Shown here in pieces: positions 1-8,822 of a stretch of 64,000 nt of DNA (the stretch's first letter is position 1; each line of letters begins with the position of its first letter). The stretch comes from Nonomuraea antri (GTDB lineage Bacteria; Actinomycetota; Actinomycetes; Streptosporangiales; Streptosporangiaceae): positions 1 through 64,000 of the forward strand of contig NZ_JABCPZ010000009.1 of the NCBI RefSeq assembly GCF_013283785.1. Direction: 5' to 3'. The position numbers were made by a program, and so were the translations under genes. The notes beneath the pieces are model-generated. The model was not told where the DNA came from. It was given only the letters and a program-made list of their open reading frames with translations, and did no database searches.

Positions 1-1095
1 GAGCGCCTTCACCCGCCTGGCCAGCCCCGCCAGCCCGCCGCCAGAAGGGTCGGCCCCGCCGCCGCCGTCGTCCGAGATCGCCACGCGCACCGTCCGCTCG
101 TCCTCGCTCACCACGACCAGGATGTCATGGGCGCCGGCGTGTTTGACCGCGTTGGTGATCGCCTCGCGCACGACGAAGTACAGCGCGGTCTCGATCTCCG
201 AGGCCGGCCGCCCGGTCAGCCCGTAGTGGACGGTCACCGGCACGCTGGTGCGTTCGGCCACGCCCGCGAGCGCGGCGCGCAGGCCCAGTTCGTCGAGCGC
301 GGTCGGGTAGATGCGCCAGGCCACGCTGCGCAGCTCGTCGAGCAGGCGGCGCGACTCGGCGTAGGCCTCGGCCACCAGTTCGGCGTTCCTGGCCGGGTCG
401 GCGCCGTGCTTGGCCCGGCCGAGGAGCATGGCCAGGGCGACGCCGCGCTGCTGCACGCCGTCGTGCAGGTCGCGTTCGATCCTGCGGCGCTCGTCGTCCA
501 CGGCCTGGACGATCCCGTAACGGCTGGCGGTCAGCTCGGCGATCCGCCGGCGCATGCGTTCCTGGCGTCCAGGGCCGAGCAGGTGGTCGGCGAGGCGGCG
601 TTCGGCGGCCTCCAGGCCGAGCAGGGCGGGCACGGCCAGCGCCAGCAGCACCAGGCCGCCGGTGATCCCGAGCATCCCGCTGCGGGTGATCAGGCGCACG
701 CCCGGCAGGTTCACCGGGACGGCGTCCGGACGTCCCCAGACCAGGTCCCACAGGCCGCCGAGCAGCAGCAGCCCGCCGAGGAACGCCAGGGACCAGACGA
801 CGTACCCGCCCAGCACGCCGAGCGCGCCACGGGCGGCCAGGAACCCCAGGCCGCCGCCGCGCCCGCCGCCGGCGGGGTCGTGGCCGAGCCTGGCGCGTTC
901 GAGCGCGACGAGGCGGGCCGTGCCGCGCGCCAGGACCCGCGCGACCGCCCGTCCCGGGCGTCCAGGGAGCGCGGACAGCGGCCAGGCCACCCCGGCGAAC
1001 GGCACCTCGACGAGGCCCAGCAGCACGCCGGTGACCACCCGGCCCACCCGGCGGCCGAACGATCCGCTTCCCGGCACCACACCCCCCAAGCCCAT
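1..1095 (-). CDS. NarL-class sensor histidine kinase (3' end outside window)
   Basis: Membrane sensor kinase of the HisKA_3/DesK-like type; its C-terminus lies beyond the left edge. From the ATG at 1095 it reads a basic N-terminus, a hydrophobic sensor part with several membrane segments (about residues 20-165), the H-box DLHDGVQQR near residue 211, and an ATPase domain with the N-box REAITNAVKH and a glycine-rich SDDGGGG motif near the edge. The H-box and N-box are typical of kinases that pair with LuxR/NarL response regulators, so a regulator gene probably follows to the left. It lies 34 bp downstream of the ABC permease on the same strand and probably shares that transcript. The ligand cannot be read from sequence. 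Confidence 0.85.
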   Translation of the reverse strand, partial: MGLGGVVPGSGSFGRRVGRVVTGVLLGLVEVPFAGVAWPLSALPGRPGRAVARVLARGTARLVALERARLGHDPAGGGRGGGLGFLAARGALGVLGGYVVWSLAFLGGLLLLGGLWDLVWGRPDAVPVNLPGVRLITRSGMLGITGGLVLLALAVPALLGLEAAERRLADHLLGPGRQERMRRRIAELTASRYGIVQAVDDERRRIERDLHDGVQQRGVALAMLLGRAKHGADPARNAELVAEAYAESRRLLDELRSVAWRIYPTALDELGLRAALAGVAERTSVPVTVHYGLTGRPASEIETALYFVVREAITNAVKHAGAHDILVVVSEDERTVRVAISDDGGGGADPSGGGLAGLARRVKAL

Positions 1096-1129
1096 GCCTG
1101 TCACGACATTCCCCGCGTCGGCCCGCAGT

Positions 1130-1933
1130 CTAGGCGTCGCGCCCGCGCAGGACGGCATGGCCGGCCGCGAGCGCCGCCGCCGTCCAGGCCAGCAGCCAGG
1201 CCAGGCCCTCGCCCGCCGAGTACGGGATCGGCCCGCCTGTCAGGTTGTCCGCGCTGTCCATGAAGGCCAGTCCCGCGAACGTCGGCATGCGCATCGACAC
1301 CTCGAGCGCGACCTGGCTCCCGGTCATGACCAGCACCAGCGGCAGGCCCATGAGCAGCATGAACACCACGCTCAGCGTCCCGGCCGCGCTGCGTACGGCG
1401 GCGCCGACGCCCAGCGTCATCACCGAGACCAGGCCGCAGAACACCCCGACCCGCAGCAGGTCGAGCGCGGTCCGGCCGGCCGGCAGGGCCGCCGCGCCGC
1501 CGAAGGCGTCGGCTGACAGCACCAGGTAGACGGCGCCGGTCGCCACGCCGCCGATCAGCACGCCGGAGACCAGCATCACGCACAGCACCACCAGCGCCTT
1601 GGCGGCCAGCACCCGGCCGCGTACCGGCACTGCCTGCAGCGTGGCCCTGATGCCGCCGGACGAATACTCCGCGGTGATCACCAGCATGGCCGCCGCGACC
1701 AGCGCGAACTGCACGAACGAGGTGGCCGAGACCACCGGCGCGCCGACCGGGAACGGCGTCACAGGCCCGCCGTCGCGCAGCAGCTCGGTGGCGGTGCCCG
1801 CGCCCAGCGTCACGGCGGTCAGCACCATGAGCGCGGCCGCGATCCCCAGGCACCACCAGGTGGAGCGGACCGACCACACCTTCGCCCACTCCGCGCCGAC
1901 GGCCTGCCCCAGTCGCCCGATGCCCATCCTCAT
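1130..1933 (-). CDS. ABC-2 type transporter permease
   Basis: Membrane subunit (267 aa, about six hydrophobic segments) of a two-gene ABC exporter. The ATG at 1933 overlaps the stop of the ATPase gene (ATGA), so the two are translationally coupled; a longer reading upstream would lie inside the ATPase gene. The N-terminus (AEWAKVWSVRSTWW, then a hydrophobic span) is typical of actinobacterial ABC-2 permeases that partner BcrA-like ATPases. Such pairs export antibiotics, lantibiotics or lipids, or act in envelope-stress responses. The kinase gene downstream suggests a sensing and export module. The substrate is unknown. Confidence 0.82.
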   Translation of the reverse strand: MRMGIGRLGQAVGAEWAKVWSVRSTWWCLGIAAALMVLTAVTLGAGTATELLRDGGPVTPFPVGAPVVSATSFVQFALVAAAMLVITAEYSSGGIRATLQAVPVRGRVLAAKALVVLCVMLVSGVLIGGVATGAVYLVLSADAFGGAAALPAGRTALDLLRVGVFCGLVSVMTLGVGAAVRSAAGTLSVVFMLLMGLPLVLVMTGSQVALEVSMRMPTFAGLAFMDSADNLTGGPIPYSAGEGLAWLLAWTAAALAAGHAVLRGRDA

Positions 1934-2853
1934 GCCCTCTCCCCCGCGGCCGCGTATTCCACGCTGGTCCCGGTCAGCTCCTGGTACGCCTGCTCCAGTG
2001 ACGCCTCGCGGGTACGCAGCTCGTGCAGCCGGATGCCGGCCTCGTGGGCCAGGTCGCCGACGCGCTCGGTGGTGGCGCCGGTGGCCACCAGCTCGTTCTC
2101 GGCCACCCGTTCGCACCCGATGCCGGCGGCGCCGAGGCGCGCGGCCAGGTCCTGGACGTGCGGCGTGCGCACCACCACGGCCGTCAGCGAGCTGCGCGCG
2201 ATGACCTCGGCCAGCGGCGCGTCCACGATGAGCCGGCCCTTGCCGATCACCACCAGGTGGTCGGCGGTGAGCTGCATCTCGCTCATCAGGTGGCTGGAGA
2301 CGAACACGGTCCTGCCCTCGGCGGCCAGCGAGCGCATCAGCTTGCGCACCCAGCGCACGCCGTCGGGGTCGAGTCCGTTCACCGGTTCGTCGAACATCAG
2401 CACCTCGGGGTCGCCGAGCAGCGCCGCCGCGATGCCCAGCCGCTGGCTCATGCCCAGCGACATCGCCCCGGCCCGCTTGCCGGCCGCGCCGGTCAGTCCG
2501 ACGACGTCCAGGACCTCGTCCACGCGCCGGCGGCCGATGCCGTTGGCGCGGGCCAGCGCCACCAGGTGGGCGCGGCCGCTGCGGCCGGGGTGCAGGGCGC
2601 GGGCGTCGAGCAGCGCGCCGACCGTGCGCAGCGGGTTCCTGATGCGGCGGTAGGGCACGCCGCCGATGGTGGCGGTGCCGGCGGTGGGCCGGTCGAGCCC
2701 GAGTATCAGGCGCATGGTGGTGGACTTCCCCGCGCCGTTCGGCCCCAGGAAGCCGGTCACCGCCCCCGGCGTGACCCGCAGGGTCAGGTCGTCGAGCGCG
2801 AGCCTGCCGCCGTAGCGTTTGCTCAATCCGTCAAGGCTGATCACGCTGGTCAA
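1930..2853 (-). CDS. ABC transporter ATP-binding protein (BcrA-like)
   Basis: Cytoplasmic ATPase of the exporter, 307 aa. Walker A (GPNGAGKST) is near residue 38. A signature-like LGMSQRLGIA is followed by a Walker B region ending MFDEPVNGLDP near residue 150, then an H-loop SSH. The C-terminal ~90 residues form the accessory domain usual in BcrA/DrrA-type ATPases. The start is uncertain: a TTG at 2853 gives the full N-terminus, a GTG at 2844 is three codons in, and neither has a good ribosome-binding site. It is the first gene of the ATPase-permease-kinase operon. Confidence 0.88.
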   Translation of the reverse strand: MTSVISLDGLSKRYGGRLALDDLTLRVTPGAVTGFLGPNGAGKSTTMRLILGLDRPTAGTATIGGVPYRRIRNPLRTVGALLDARALHPGRSGRAHLVALARANGIGRRRVDEVLDVVGLTGAAGKRAGAMSLGMSQRLGIAAALLGDPEVLMFDEPVNGLDPDGVRWVRKLMRSLAAEGRTVFVSSHLMSEMQLTADHLVVIGKGRLIVDAPLAEVIARSSLTAVVVRTPHVQDLAARLGAAGIGCERVAENELVATGATTERVGDLAHEAGIRLHELRTREASLEQAYQELTGTSVEYAAAGERA

Positions 2854-2931
2854 CGCTAGGGACGGCAGGCGCCGGCCACCATGGGGGCGATCCGCCGAGT
2901 GCGATGGCGGAAAACCCCATGGCGGCCCGGG

Positions 2932-3618
2932 TCAGGTGCGCGACAGCGAGCTGTGCAGGGCGTCCGCGGTCGCGATCTTGTGGGCACGGGCGGCCTGCTC
3001 GATCTCCTCGGCGGCCGCGCGGGCCTCGATGAGCTCCAGCAGGTGGTCGTGCTCCTCCACCGACTTGCGGGCCCGGCCGGGCACGTAGGTGAAGGTGGAG
3101 CGGCGCATGTGGTCGAGCCTGGCCCACTCCGACTCCAGCAGCGCGTTCAGGTGCTCGTCGGGGCAGTGCTGGTAGAGCGAGAAGTGGAACTCCCGGTTGA
3201 GCGCCGTGAACGAGGTGGGGTCGAACTCCTGCAGCGCCTCCTTCATCCGCTCGTTGATCTCGCGTGACTCCTGGATCTGCGCGGCGTTCATGTGCGGCGC
3301 GCAGATCGCCGTGGCGTAGCCCTCCAGCCTGGCCAGGACGTTCAGCGTGTGCTCGACCTGCACCGAGTCGAACACCGCCACCCTGGCGCCGATGTTGCGC
3401 ACGACCTCGACCAGCCCGTCGGACTGCAGCCTGCGCACCGCCTCGCGCAGCGGGATCGTGCTCACGCCGGTCTCCCTGGCGAGCTGGTCCATGACCAGCC
3501 GGTAGCCGGGGCCGTAGGTGCCGTCGAGGATGCGTGCCCGCAACAGGTCGTAGCTGATCTCGGCCTTGGAACCCTTGGCCCGCTTCGCCGGGGCCGGTTT
3601 CTTCGTGGTGCTCACCAT
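2932..3618 (-). CDS. GntR-family regulator, FCD subfamily
   Basis: DNA-binding regulator, 228 aa, with an N-terminal winged helix (about residues 18-85, ending ARVAVFD) and a C-terminal FCD helical domain containing NREFHFSLYQHC and EEHDHLLELIEA, which include the histidines that normally bind a metal ion. FCD regulators usually sense organic acids or sugar acids and repress catabolic operons. The ATG at 3618 overlaps the hydrolase stop (TGATG); a GTG one codon earlier is possible. It is the last gene of the long ring-cleavage operon, so it is probably that operon's own regulator. The operator is not known. Confidence 0.9.
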   Translation of the reverse strand: MVSTTKKPAPAKRAKGSKAEISYDLLRARILDGTYGPGYRLVMDQLARETGVSTIPLREAVRRLQSDGLVEVVRNIGARVAVFDSVQVEHTLNVLARLEGYATAICAPHMNAAQIQESREINERMKEALQEFDPTSFTALNREFHFSLYQHCPDEHLNALLESEWARLDHMRRSTFTYVPGRARKSVEEHDHLLELIEARAAAEEIEQAARAHKIATADALHSSLSRT

Positions 3619-4334
3619 CACCTCTGCAGGAACTTCACGAGAGCGGCGCGCATCCCCGCGCCCGCCAGCGCCTCGGCGTGGCCGCCCGGAACTCTCACCA
3701 GTTCCGCTCCCTCGGCGACCTCGACGACACGCTCGATGCCCACCGCCATCACATCATCCTCCCCCACGACGAACACCGGTGGCGCCGTTCCCGCCCACGT
3801 GCGTGGCGCGAACGGGGTCTCACGCAGCCCCTCGACCATCAGTGCCAGACCGGAGGTGCCGGCGAACCTGGCGATCATCGCGGTGAACGGGTCGCCGGGC
3901 GGCTCACCCGTCGTCACGGCCCGGTGCAGCTGGGCCACGTCGACGGCGGCGAACGGCTCGTTCGGGGCGAGGCCGCCCAGCAGCACCTGGCCCACCCGGT
4001 CGCCGGCCAGTGCGGGCAGTTCCCACGCCAGCCGGGAGCCGAGCGAGTAGCCGGCCACGTCGAACGTGTCCGCTCCGGCGCGGTCGAGCACGGCCAGGAT
4101 CTCTGCGGCCACCCGGTCGGCGTGGGCGTCCGCGGAGGTGCCTGGCGCCGGGCTGTCGCCGTGCGCGGGCAGGTCGGGCACGATCACCGTGCGGCCGAGC
4201 GCGGTCAGCGCCGCGGCGTGCCCGGTGTCGATCCAGTCGCGCCGCCCGTCGGAGGCGAACCCGTGCAGCAGGACGATCGGCGGGCCTTCTCCCGGAGGGT
4301 CCGGGTCGAACCGCCGAAAGTGCAGCCCCGCCAT
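3618..4334 (-). CDS. alpha/beta-fold hydrolase
   Basis: Cytoplasmic hydrolase, 238 aa. Nucleophile elbow GYSLGS puts the catalytic Ser at about 97; an Asp near 193 (VVGEDD) and His near 219 (PGGHAEAL) complete a triad, and LLHG supplies the oxyanion loop. The ATG at 4334 has GGAGG upstream; a GTG at 4352 would add six residues but has no such site. It sits directly after the extradiol dioxygenase gene, where many meta-cleavage operons carry a C-C bond hydrolase. It could equally be an esterase that releases the aromatic substrate. Which of these is true is inference. Confidence 0.82.
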   Translation of the reverse strand: MAGLHFRRFDPDPPGEGPPIVLLHGFASDGRRDWIDTGHAAALTALGRTVIVPDLPAHGDSPAPGTSADAHADRVAAEILAVLDRAGADTFDVAGYSLGSRLAWELPALAGDRVGQVLLGGLAPNEPFAAVDVAQLHRAVTTGEPPGDPFTAMIARFAGTSGLALMVEGLRETPFAPRTWAGTAPPVFVVGEDDVMAVGIERVVEVAEGAELVRVPGGHAEALAGAGMRAALVKFLQR

Positions 4335-4367
4335 GAACCCTCCATCTGTCACATTTCACATATGATT

Positions 4368-5228
4368 TTAGATCTTATCGTACGAGGGCACGGGAAAGTC
4401 CACGACCACCTGACCGGTTCCCGTCGAACCGAAATAGGGGCAGAGCTGTTCTCCCTGACCCTTGTACGAGCGCCAGCCGAGCATCCCGAAGAGCATCGCG
4501 GTGTCGGCCATCGCCCCCTCCCCGCTGCAGCGGACGTTGTAGTCGGGCAGCATGTCGAGGAACTCGCCGATCCTGCCCTCGGCCCACATGTCCAGGACGG
4601 CCATGTCGATCTTGCGGTTGAGCGGCGAGCTGACCTCGTTGAGCAGCGACTCGGCCGTCTCGTTGGTCGGGAAGGCGTGCGAGAGCGACCCGCTGGCCAG
4701 GAACGCCACCTTGCGGTCGCTGCGCTGGATGGCGCGCATCAGCGCCTCGCCGATGCGCCGGTTCTCGTCGATCGAGGAGTAGATGTTGCACCCGATCGGC
4801 AGCACCCGGACGTCGGCGTCGCCGTTCATGAAGTACATCGGCACCAGCGTCGCGTACTCCAGGCCGAGATCCCGGTAGGCGTGCACGAGCGCCTTCTGCC
4901 CGCCCGCGGCGATCTCCTGCCTGGCCAGCTCGGCCAGCTCGGCGTCGCCCGGGTAGTCGTACTCCAGGTCGTGGATGAAGTGCGGCAGCTCGTGGCTGGC
5001 GTAGGAGCCGTGGTGCCGCTCCTTGCCGTTCAGGTGGAAGCCGATGCTGTTCATCCAGTGCGTGTCGGCGATCAGGAACGTGTCGGCGCCGTGCTGCCTG
5101 GCCCGGCGGCCGATCTCGGTCAGCGCCAGCTCGGCCGGCCGTCTGATGCCGTAATGCCTGCCCGGTTGGATCGACAGCCAGATCGACGGCACATGCGTGA
5201 TCTTCGCTGCCAGGACGAGCTCTCCCAT
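4368..5228 (-). CDS. hpaD: class III extradiol ring-cleavage dioxygenase, HpaD-like (3,4-dihydroxyphenylacetate 2,3-dioxygenase)
   Basis: LigB-fold enzyme of 286 aa that opens a catechol ring next to the hydroxyls using non-haem iron. The start MGELVLAAKITHVPS matches E. coli HpaD closely, as do DTHW, SHELPHFI, LASGSLSH and MLFGMLGW further along. Candidate metal ligands are His12, His57 and Glu237, with His184 as the acid-base. The ATG overlaps the upstream dehydrogenase stop (TGATG). Known HpaD enzymes cleave homoprotocatechuate, and an HpaE-like dehydrogenase for the product lies at 13.9-15.3 kb. The true substrate may be a substituted relative, since the operon also holds a GMC oxidoreductase and a hydrolase. 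Confidence 0.87.
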   Translation of the reverse strand: MGELVLAAKITHVPSIWLSIQPGRHYGIRRPAELALTEIGRRARQHGADTFLIADTHWMNSIGFHLNGKERHHGSYASHELPHFIHDLEYDYPGDAELAELARQEIAAGGQKALVHAYRDLGLEYATLVPMYFMNGDADVRVLPIGCNIYSSIDENRRIGEALMRAIQRSDRKVAFLASGSLSHAFPTNETAESLLNEVSSPLNRKIDMAVLDMWAEGRIGEFLDMLPDYNVRCSGEGAMADTAMLFGMLGWRSYKGQGEQLCPYFGSTGTGQVVVDFPVPSYDKI

Positions 5229-6664
5229 CACGTCGCTCCCAGGTGGGTCCAGACGCCTTTGACCTCGGTGTAGGCGTCGATGGCATACGGTCCCATCTCG
5301 CGACCCCAGCCACTGGCCTTGTATCCGCCCCAGGTGGTCGCGGCGTCGGGAACGTGGATCATGTTGATGAACACCGCGCCGGCCCTGATGCGGGCGGCCA
5401 GCCGGTGCGCGGTGGACAGGTCGTCGGTCCAGATGGAGGCGGCCAGCCCGTATTCCAGGCCGTTGGCCCGGCCGACGAGTTCGTCCGGGTCGTCGTAGGC
5501 GAGCACCGGGATCACCGGGCCGAACACCTCCTCTCGCGCGACCGCCATCGTGTCCGTCACCTCGGCGAACACGGTGGGCTGATAGAAGTATCCCGGTCCT
5601 TCCGCGCGCCTGCCGCCGGTGACGAGCTGGGCGCCGTCGTACAGGGCGCTGCGCACGTGCGCGTCGACGGACATCAGGTGGTCCTCGCTGATCAGCGGGC
5701 CGAGCTGGGTCTCCGGGTCGAGCCCGGAGCCGACCTTGAGCGCCGAGGCGGCGGCCGCCATCTTCTCGGTGAACTCGTCGGCGCGCTTGCGGTCGACGTA
5801 GAACCGCGCGTACGCGGCACAGACCTGGCCGCTGTTGAAAAGCGCGCCCTGCACGTTGCCCGCCACGGCGGCGTCGATGTCGGCGTCGGCGGCGATGATG
5901 CTCGGGGTCTTGCCGCCCAGCTCCAGCGTGAGCCGCTTGAGGTTGCCGGCGCTGGCACGTACCAAGGAGCGGCCGACGGCCGTCGAGCCGGTGAACGAGA
6001 TCTTGTCCACGCCCGGGTGCTCGGCCAGCGCGGCGCCGGTGGCCGGGCCGCCGGTCAGCAGGTTCACCACGCCGGGCGGGAACCCGGCCTGCGCCATCAG
6101 CTCGACCAGGCGCACGGTGGTGAGCGGGGTCTGCTCGGCGGGCTTGACGATGACGGTGTTGCCGCAGGCCAGGGCGGGCGCGATCTTCCAGGCGGCGATC
6201 ATCAGCGGGAAGTTCCACGGGGTGATGAGCGCGCAGACGCCCACCGGCTCGCGCCGCGTGTAGTGCAGCGTGTTCGGGAACGACACCGGGAGCACCGAGC
6301 CCTCGATTTTCGTACACCATCCCGCGAAATATCGGAAATGCTCGGCGGTGCCGGGTACCGTCACCCCGCGTGCCACCCCGATCGGCTGGCCGTTGTCCCG
6401 CGTCTCCAGCTCGGCCAGCTCGTCCGCGTGCTCCTCGATCAGGTCGGCGACCTTCCACAGCAGGCGGGCACGGGCGGCGGCGGGCAGCTCGGCCCAGGCG
6501 GGGTCGTCCAGCGCGGCCCTGGCGGCCGCGACGGCCCGGTCCACGTCCGCCGGTCCCGCCTCGGCGCACTCCGTGATCACGGTGGCGTCGGCGGGGTCGA
6601 CGGTCGGGAACCGGCCGCCATCGGCGGCGGGCGTCCACGCGCCGCCGATGAAGAGGTCCGTCAT
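5228..6664 (-). CDS. aldehyde dehydrogenase, NAD(P)-dependent
   Basis: 478-aa ALDH-superfamily enzyme oxidising an aldehyde to an acid. It has TPWNFP near 149-153, catalytic Glu248 in LTLELGGK and nucleophile Cys282 in SGQVCAA. It is clearly different from the second ALDH at 13.9-15.3 kb, which is the better HpaE match; this one resembles betaine/vanillin/benzaldehyde-type enzymes. It starts one base after the GMC oxidoreductase stop and its own stop overlaps hpaD. A likely role is oxidising the aldehyde made by the GMC enzyme from an alcohol side chain before ring cleavage; this is inference from order. Confidence 0.88.
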   Translation of the reverse strand: MTDLFIGGAWTPAADGGRFPTVDPADATVITECAEAGPADVDRAVAAARAALDDPAWAELPAAARARLLWKVADLIEEHADELAELETRDNGQPIGVARGVTVPGTAEHFRYFAGWCTKIEGSVLPVSFPNTLHYTRREPVGVCALITPWNFPLMIAAWKIAPALACGNTVIVKPAEQTPLTTVRLVELMAQAGFPPGVVNLLTGGPATGAALAEHPGVDKISFTGSTAVGRSLVRASAGNLKRLTLELGGKTPSIIAADADIDAAVAGNVQGALFNSGQVCAAYARFYVDRKRADEFTEKMAAAASALKVGSGLDPETQLGPLISEDHLMSVDAHVRSALYDGAQLVTGGRRAEGPGYFYQPTVFAEVTDTMAVAREEVFGPVIPVLAYDDPDELVGRANGLEYGLAASIWTDDLSTAHRLAARIRAGAVFINMIHVPDAATTWGGYKASGWGREMGPYAIDAYTEVKGVWTHLGAT

Positions 6665-8149
6665 TTACTGCATCTCCTCTCGCACCAGGTCCGCGCACCG
6701 CTCCCCGATCATGATCGCGGGAGCGTTGGTGTTGCCCGAGGTGACCGCCGGCATCACCGAGGCGTCGGCCACGCGCAGCGCGTCGATGCCGCGTACCCTG
6801 AGCCGGTGATCCACGACGGCGCCCATGGCGCAGGTGCCGACCTGGTGGTGATATGTCACAAGCGATGTATCGATATAGGTGGATAGATCGGTAGTCCCCG
6901 GATAGAGCTCCTTTCCGGCCCAGCCGGACAGCGCGCGTGCCCGCGCGATCTCCCTGCACAGCTCGACCGCCGCCCGCATGCACTTCCTGTCGGCCGGCGC
7001 CTCCAGGTAGGCCGGGTCGATGAGCGGCGGCGCCTCGGGGTCGGCCGAGGCCAGCTCGACCCGTCCCCGGCTCTCCGGCCGGACGATGCCCGCCATCAGC
7101 GTGAACGCGTCGGCGGGGCCGGACATCGTCTCGTCGTAGAGCGGGACGTGGAAGAACAGCGGCTGCACATCGGGCGCGGACAACCCGGGCCGGCTGCGCC
7201 AGAAGAGCTGGCTGTGCATGGGCTGCAGGCCCGGCATCGGCGGCGGCACCGGCCTGCGGGCCGCCACGATCACCGGGACCAGCGCGTGGTCGTGCAGGTT
7301 GCCGCCCACCTGGGGCAGGTCCTCGACCACCGCGATGCCGTGCGCGCGCAGCGCGTCGGCCGGGCCGATCCCGCTGAGCATGAGCAGCCGGGGCGACTCG
7401 ATCGTGCCGCCGCTGACCACCACCTCGTGCGCCGCGCCCACCCGGTGCAGCACGCCGTCGCGGCTGTACTCCACGCCGACGCAGCGCCGGCCGCGCAGCA
7501 GCAGCCGGCGCGCCCGGGACCGGGTGCGGATCTCCAGGTGCGGACGGTCGCGGCGCGACCGCAGGTAGGCCGCGGCGGTGCTGTGCCTGCGGCCGTGCTT
7601 GACGGTGAGCTGGCAGAACCCGACGCCGTCCTGCTTCTCTGCGTTGCAGTCGGCGTTGAACGGGATGCCGAGCTCCGTGGCCGCCGCCACGATGGCCGCG
7701 TTGACCTGGTGCGGGGCGTAGTCGGCGATCACCCGTACCGGGCCGCCCGCGCCGTGGTAGTCGTCGGCGCCGCGGTCGAAGTCCTCCAGGCGCTTGAAGT
7801 ACGGCAGCACCTCGGGATAGCTCCACCCGGGACCCCAGGCGTCGTAGTCGGCCGGGGCGCCCCTGACGAAGATCATGCCGTTCAGCGACGAGGACCCGCC
7901 GAGCACCTTCCCGCGCGGCCAGTGCAGCCGCCGTCCGCCGAGCTGCCGCTGCGGGACGGTGAAGTAGTTGTAGTCCTCCGGCCCGCCCCACAGCCGGAAC
8001 ACGCCCGCCGGGTCATGGATGTCCGGATTCGTGTCGGGCCCGCCGGCCTCCAGCAGCAACACCCGCAGGCCGTCGTGGTCGGCCAGCCGCCGGGCCACGG
8101 CCGCGCCCGACGAGCCCGCCCCGACCACGACGACGTCAAAGGTCTCCAT
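6665..8149 (-). CDS. GMC-family FAD oxidoreductase
   Basis: 494-aa flavoprotein of the glucose-methanol-choline family, oxidising an alcohol (often primary or benzylic). The N-terminal dinucleotide fold VVGAGSSG is at about 9-15, the GMC signature GKVLGGSSSLNGM at 80-92, and the C-terminal YHHQVGTCAMG supplies the active-site His, followed by DASVMP and NTNAPAIMIGER. The ATG at 8149 lies inside the end of the LivF gene (14-base overlap). It precedes the ALDH, so an alcohol-to-aldehyde-to-acid pair is likely. The substrate cannot be read from sequence. Confidence 0.9.
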   Translation of the reverse strand: METFDVVVVGAGSSGAAVARRLADHDGLRVLLLEAGGPDTNPDIHDPAGVFRLWGGPEDYNYFTVPQRQLGGRRLHWPRGKVLGGSSSLNGMIFVRGAPADYDAWGPGWSYPEVLPYFKRLEDFDRGADDYHGAGGPVRVIADYAPHQVNAAIVAAATELGIPFNADCNAEKQDGVGFCQLTVKHGRRHSTAAAYLRSRRDRPHLEIRTRSRARRLLLRGRRCVGVEYSRDGVLHRVGAAHEVVVSGGTIESPRLLMLSGIGPADALRAHGIAVVEDLPQVGGNLHDHALVPVIVAARRPVPPPMPGLQPMHSQLFWRSRPGLSAPDVQPLFFHVPLYDETMSGPADAFTLMAGIVRPESRGRVELASADPEAPPLIDPAYLEAPADRKCMRAAVELCREIARARALSGWAGKELYPGTTDLSTYIDTSLVTYHHQVGTCAMGAVVDHRLRVRGIDALRVADASVMPAVTSGNTNAPAIMIGERCADLVREEMQ

Positions 8150-8822
8150 CGAGGTCTCCCAGGTAGGCCGAGTGCAGCTTGTCGCGCAGCTCTTCCGGGG
8201 TGCCGCGCAGGGTGACGCGGCCGCGGTCCAGCACGTGGACACGTTCGGCCAGGTCCAGCGCGAGCTGCGTGTACTGCTCGATGAGCAGCACGCCGACGCC
8301 GTCGGCAGCGAGCGCGGCCAGCGCGGGCACGAGCCTGGCGACCACGGCGGGGGCCAGCCCGAACGACAGCTCGTCGACCAGCAGGTAGCGCGGCCGGCCG
8401 GCGATGGCCTGGGCGAGCGCGAGCATCTGCTGCTGGCCGCCGGACAGGCTGCCCGCCGGCCGCCCGGCCAGTTCGGTCAGCTCGGGGAACGCCTCCAGGG
8501 CCGCGCCGGTGGCCGGTCCGGCGACCCTGAGGTTGTCGGCGACGGTGAGCGAGCCGAGCACCCGGTGTCCTTCAGGGACCGCGGCCACGCCCAGCCGCCT
8601 GACGCGTTCCGGCCGCAGCCCGGTCAGCTCGTCGTCGCCGGCGCGCACGCTGCCCGACTCGGCCCGCAGCAGCCCGGCCACGGTGAGCACGAGCGTGCTC
8701 TTGCCCGCGCCGTTGGCCCCGAGCAGCGCGGTGACCTGGCCGGGCGGCACCTCGAGGTCCACCTCGCGCAGCACCTCGCGGCCGCCGCGGCGGACCGTCA
8801 GCCCTCCTACGGTGAGCGTCAT
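8136..8822 (-). CDS. LivF-type ABC importer ATPase (system 1)
   Basis: 228-aa ATPase of a branched-chain amino acid type (HAAT) importer: Walker A GANGAGKST, signature LSGGQQQ, a Walker B ending LLVDELSFGL, and the LivF-like C-terminus LRDKLHSAYLG. The ATG at 8822 overlaps the LivG stop (ATGA); a longer reading upstream lies within LivG. It pairs with LivG, the fused permease and the lipoprotein upstream. HAAT importers carry amino acids but also aromatic acids, amides and urea; placement in a ring-cleavage operon argues for an aromatic or related carboxylate. Confidence 0.9.
   Translation of the reverse strand: MTLTVGGLTVRRGGREVLREVDLEVPPGQVTALLGANGAGKSTLVLTVAGLLRAESGSVRAGDDELTGLRPERVRRLGVAAVPEGHRVLGSLTVADNLRVAGPATGAALEAFPELTELAGRPAGSLSGGQQQMLALAQAIAGRPRYLLVDELSFGLAPAVVARLVPALAALAADGVGVLLIEQYTQLALDLAERVHVLDRGRVTLRGTPEELRDKLHSAYLGDLDGDL

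Noticed and set aside
4368..7991. A 1207-codon frame joining hpaD to sequence upstream
   Set aside because: Only the last 286 codons are HpaD; the rest is a wrong-frame reading of the ALDH and GMC genes, which are complete in their own frames.
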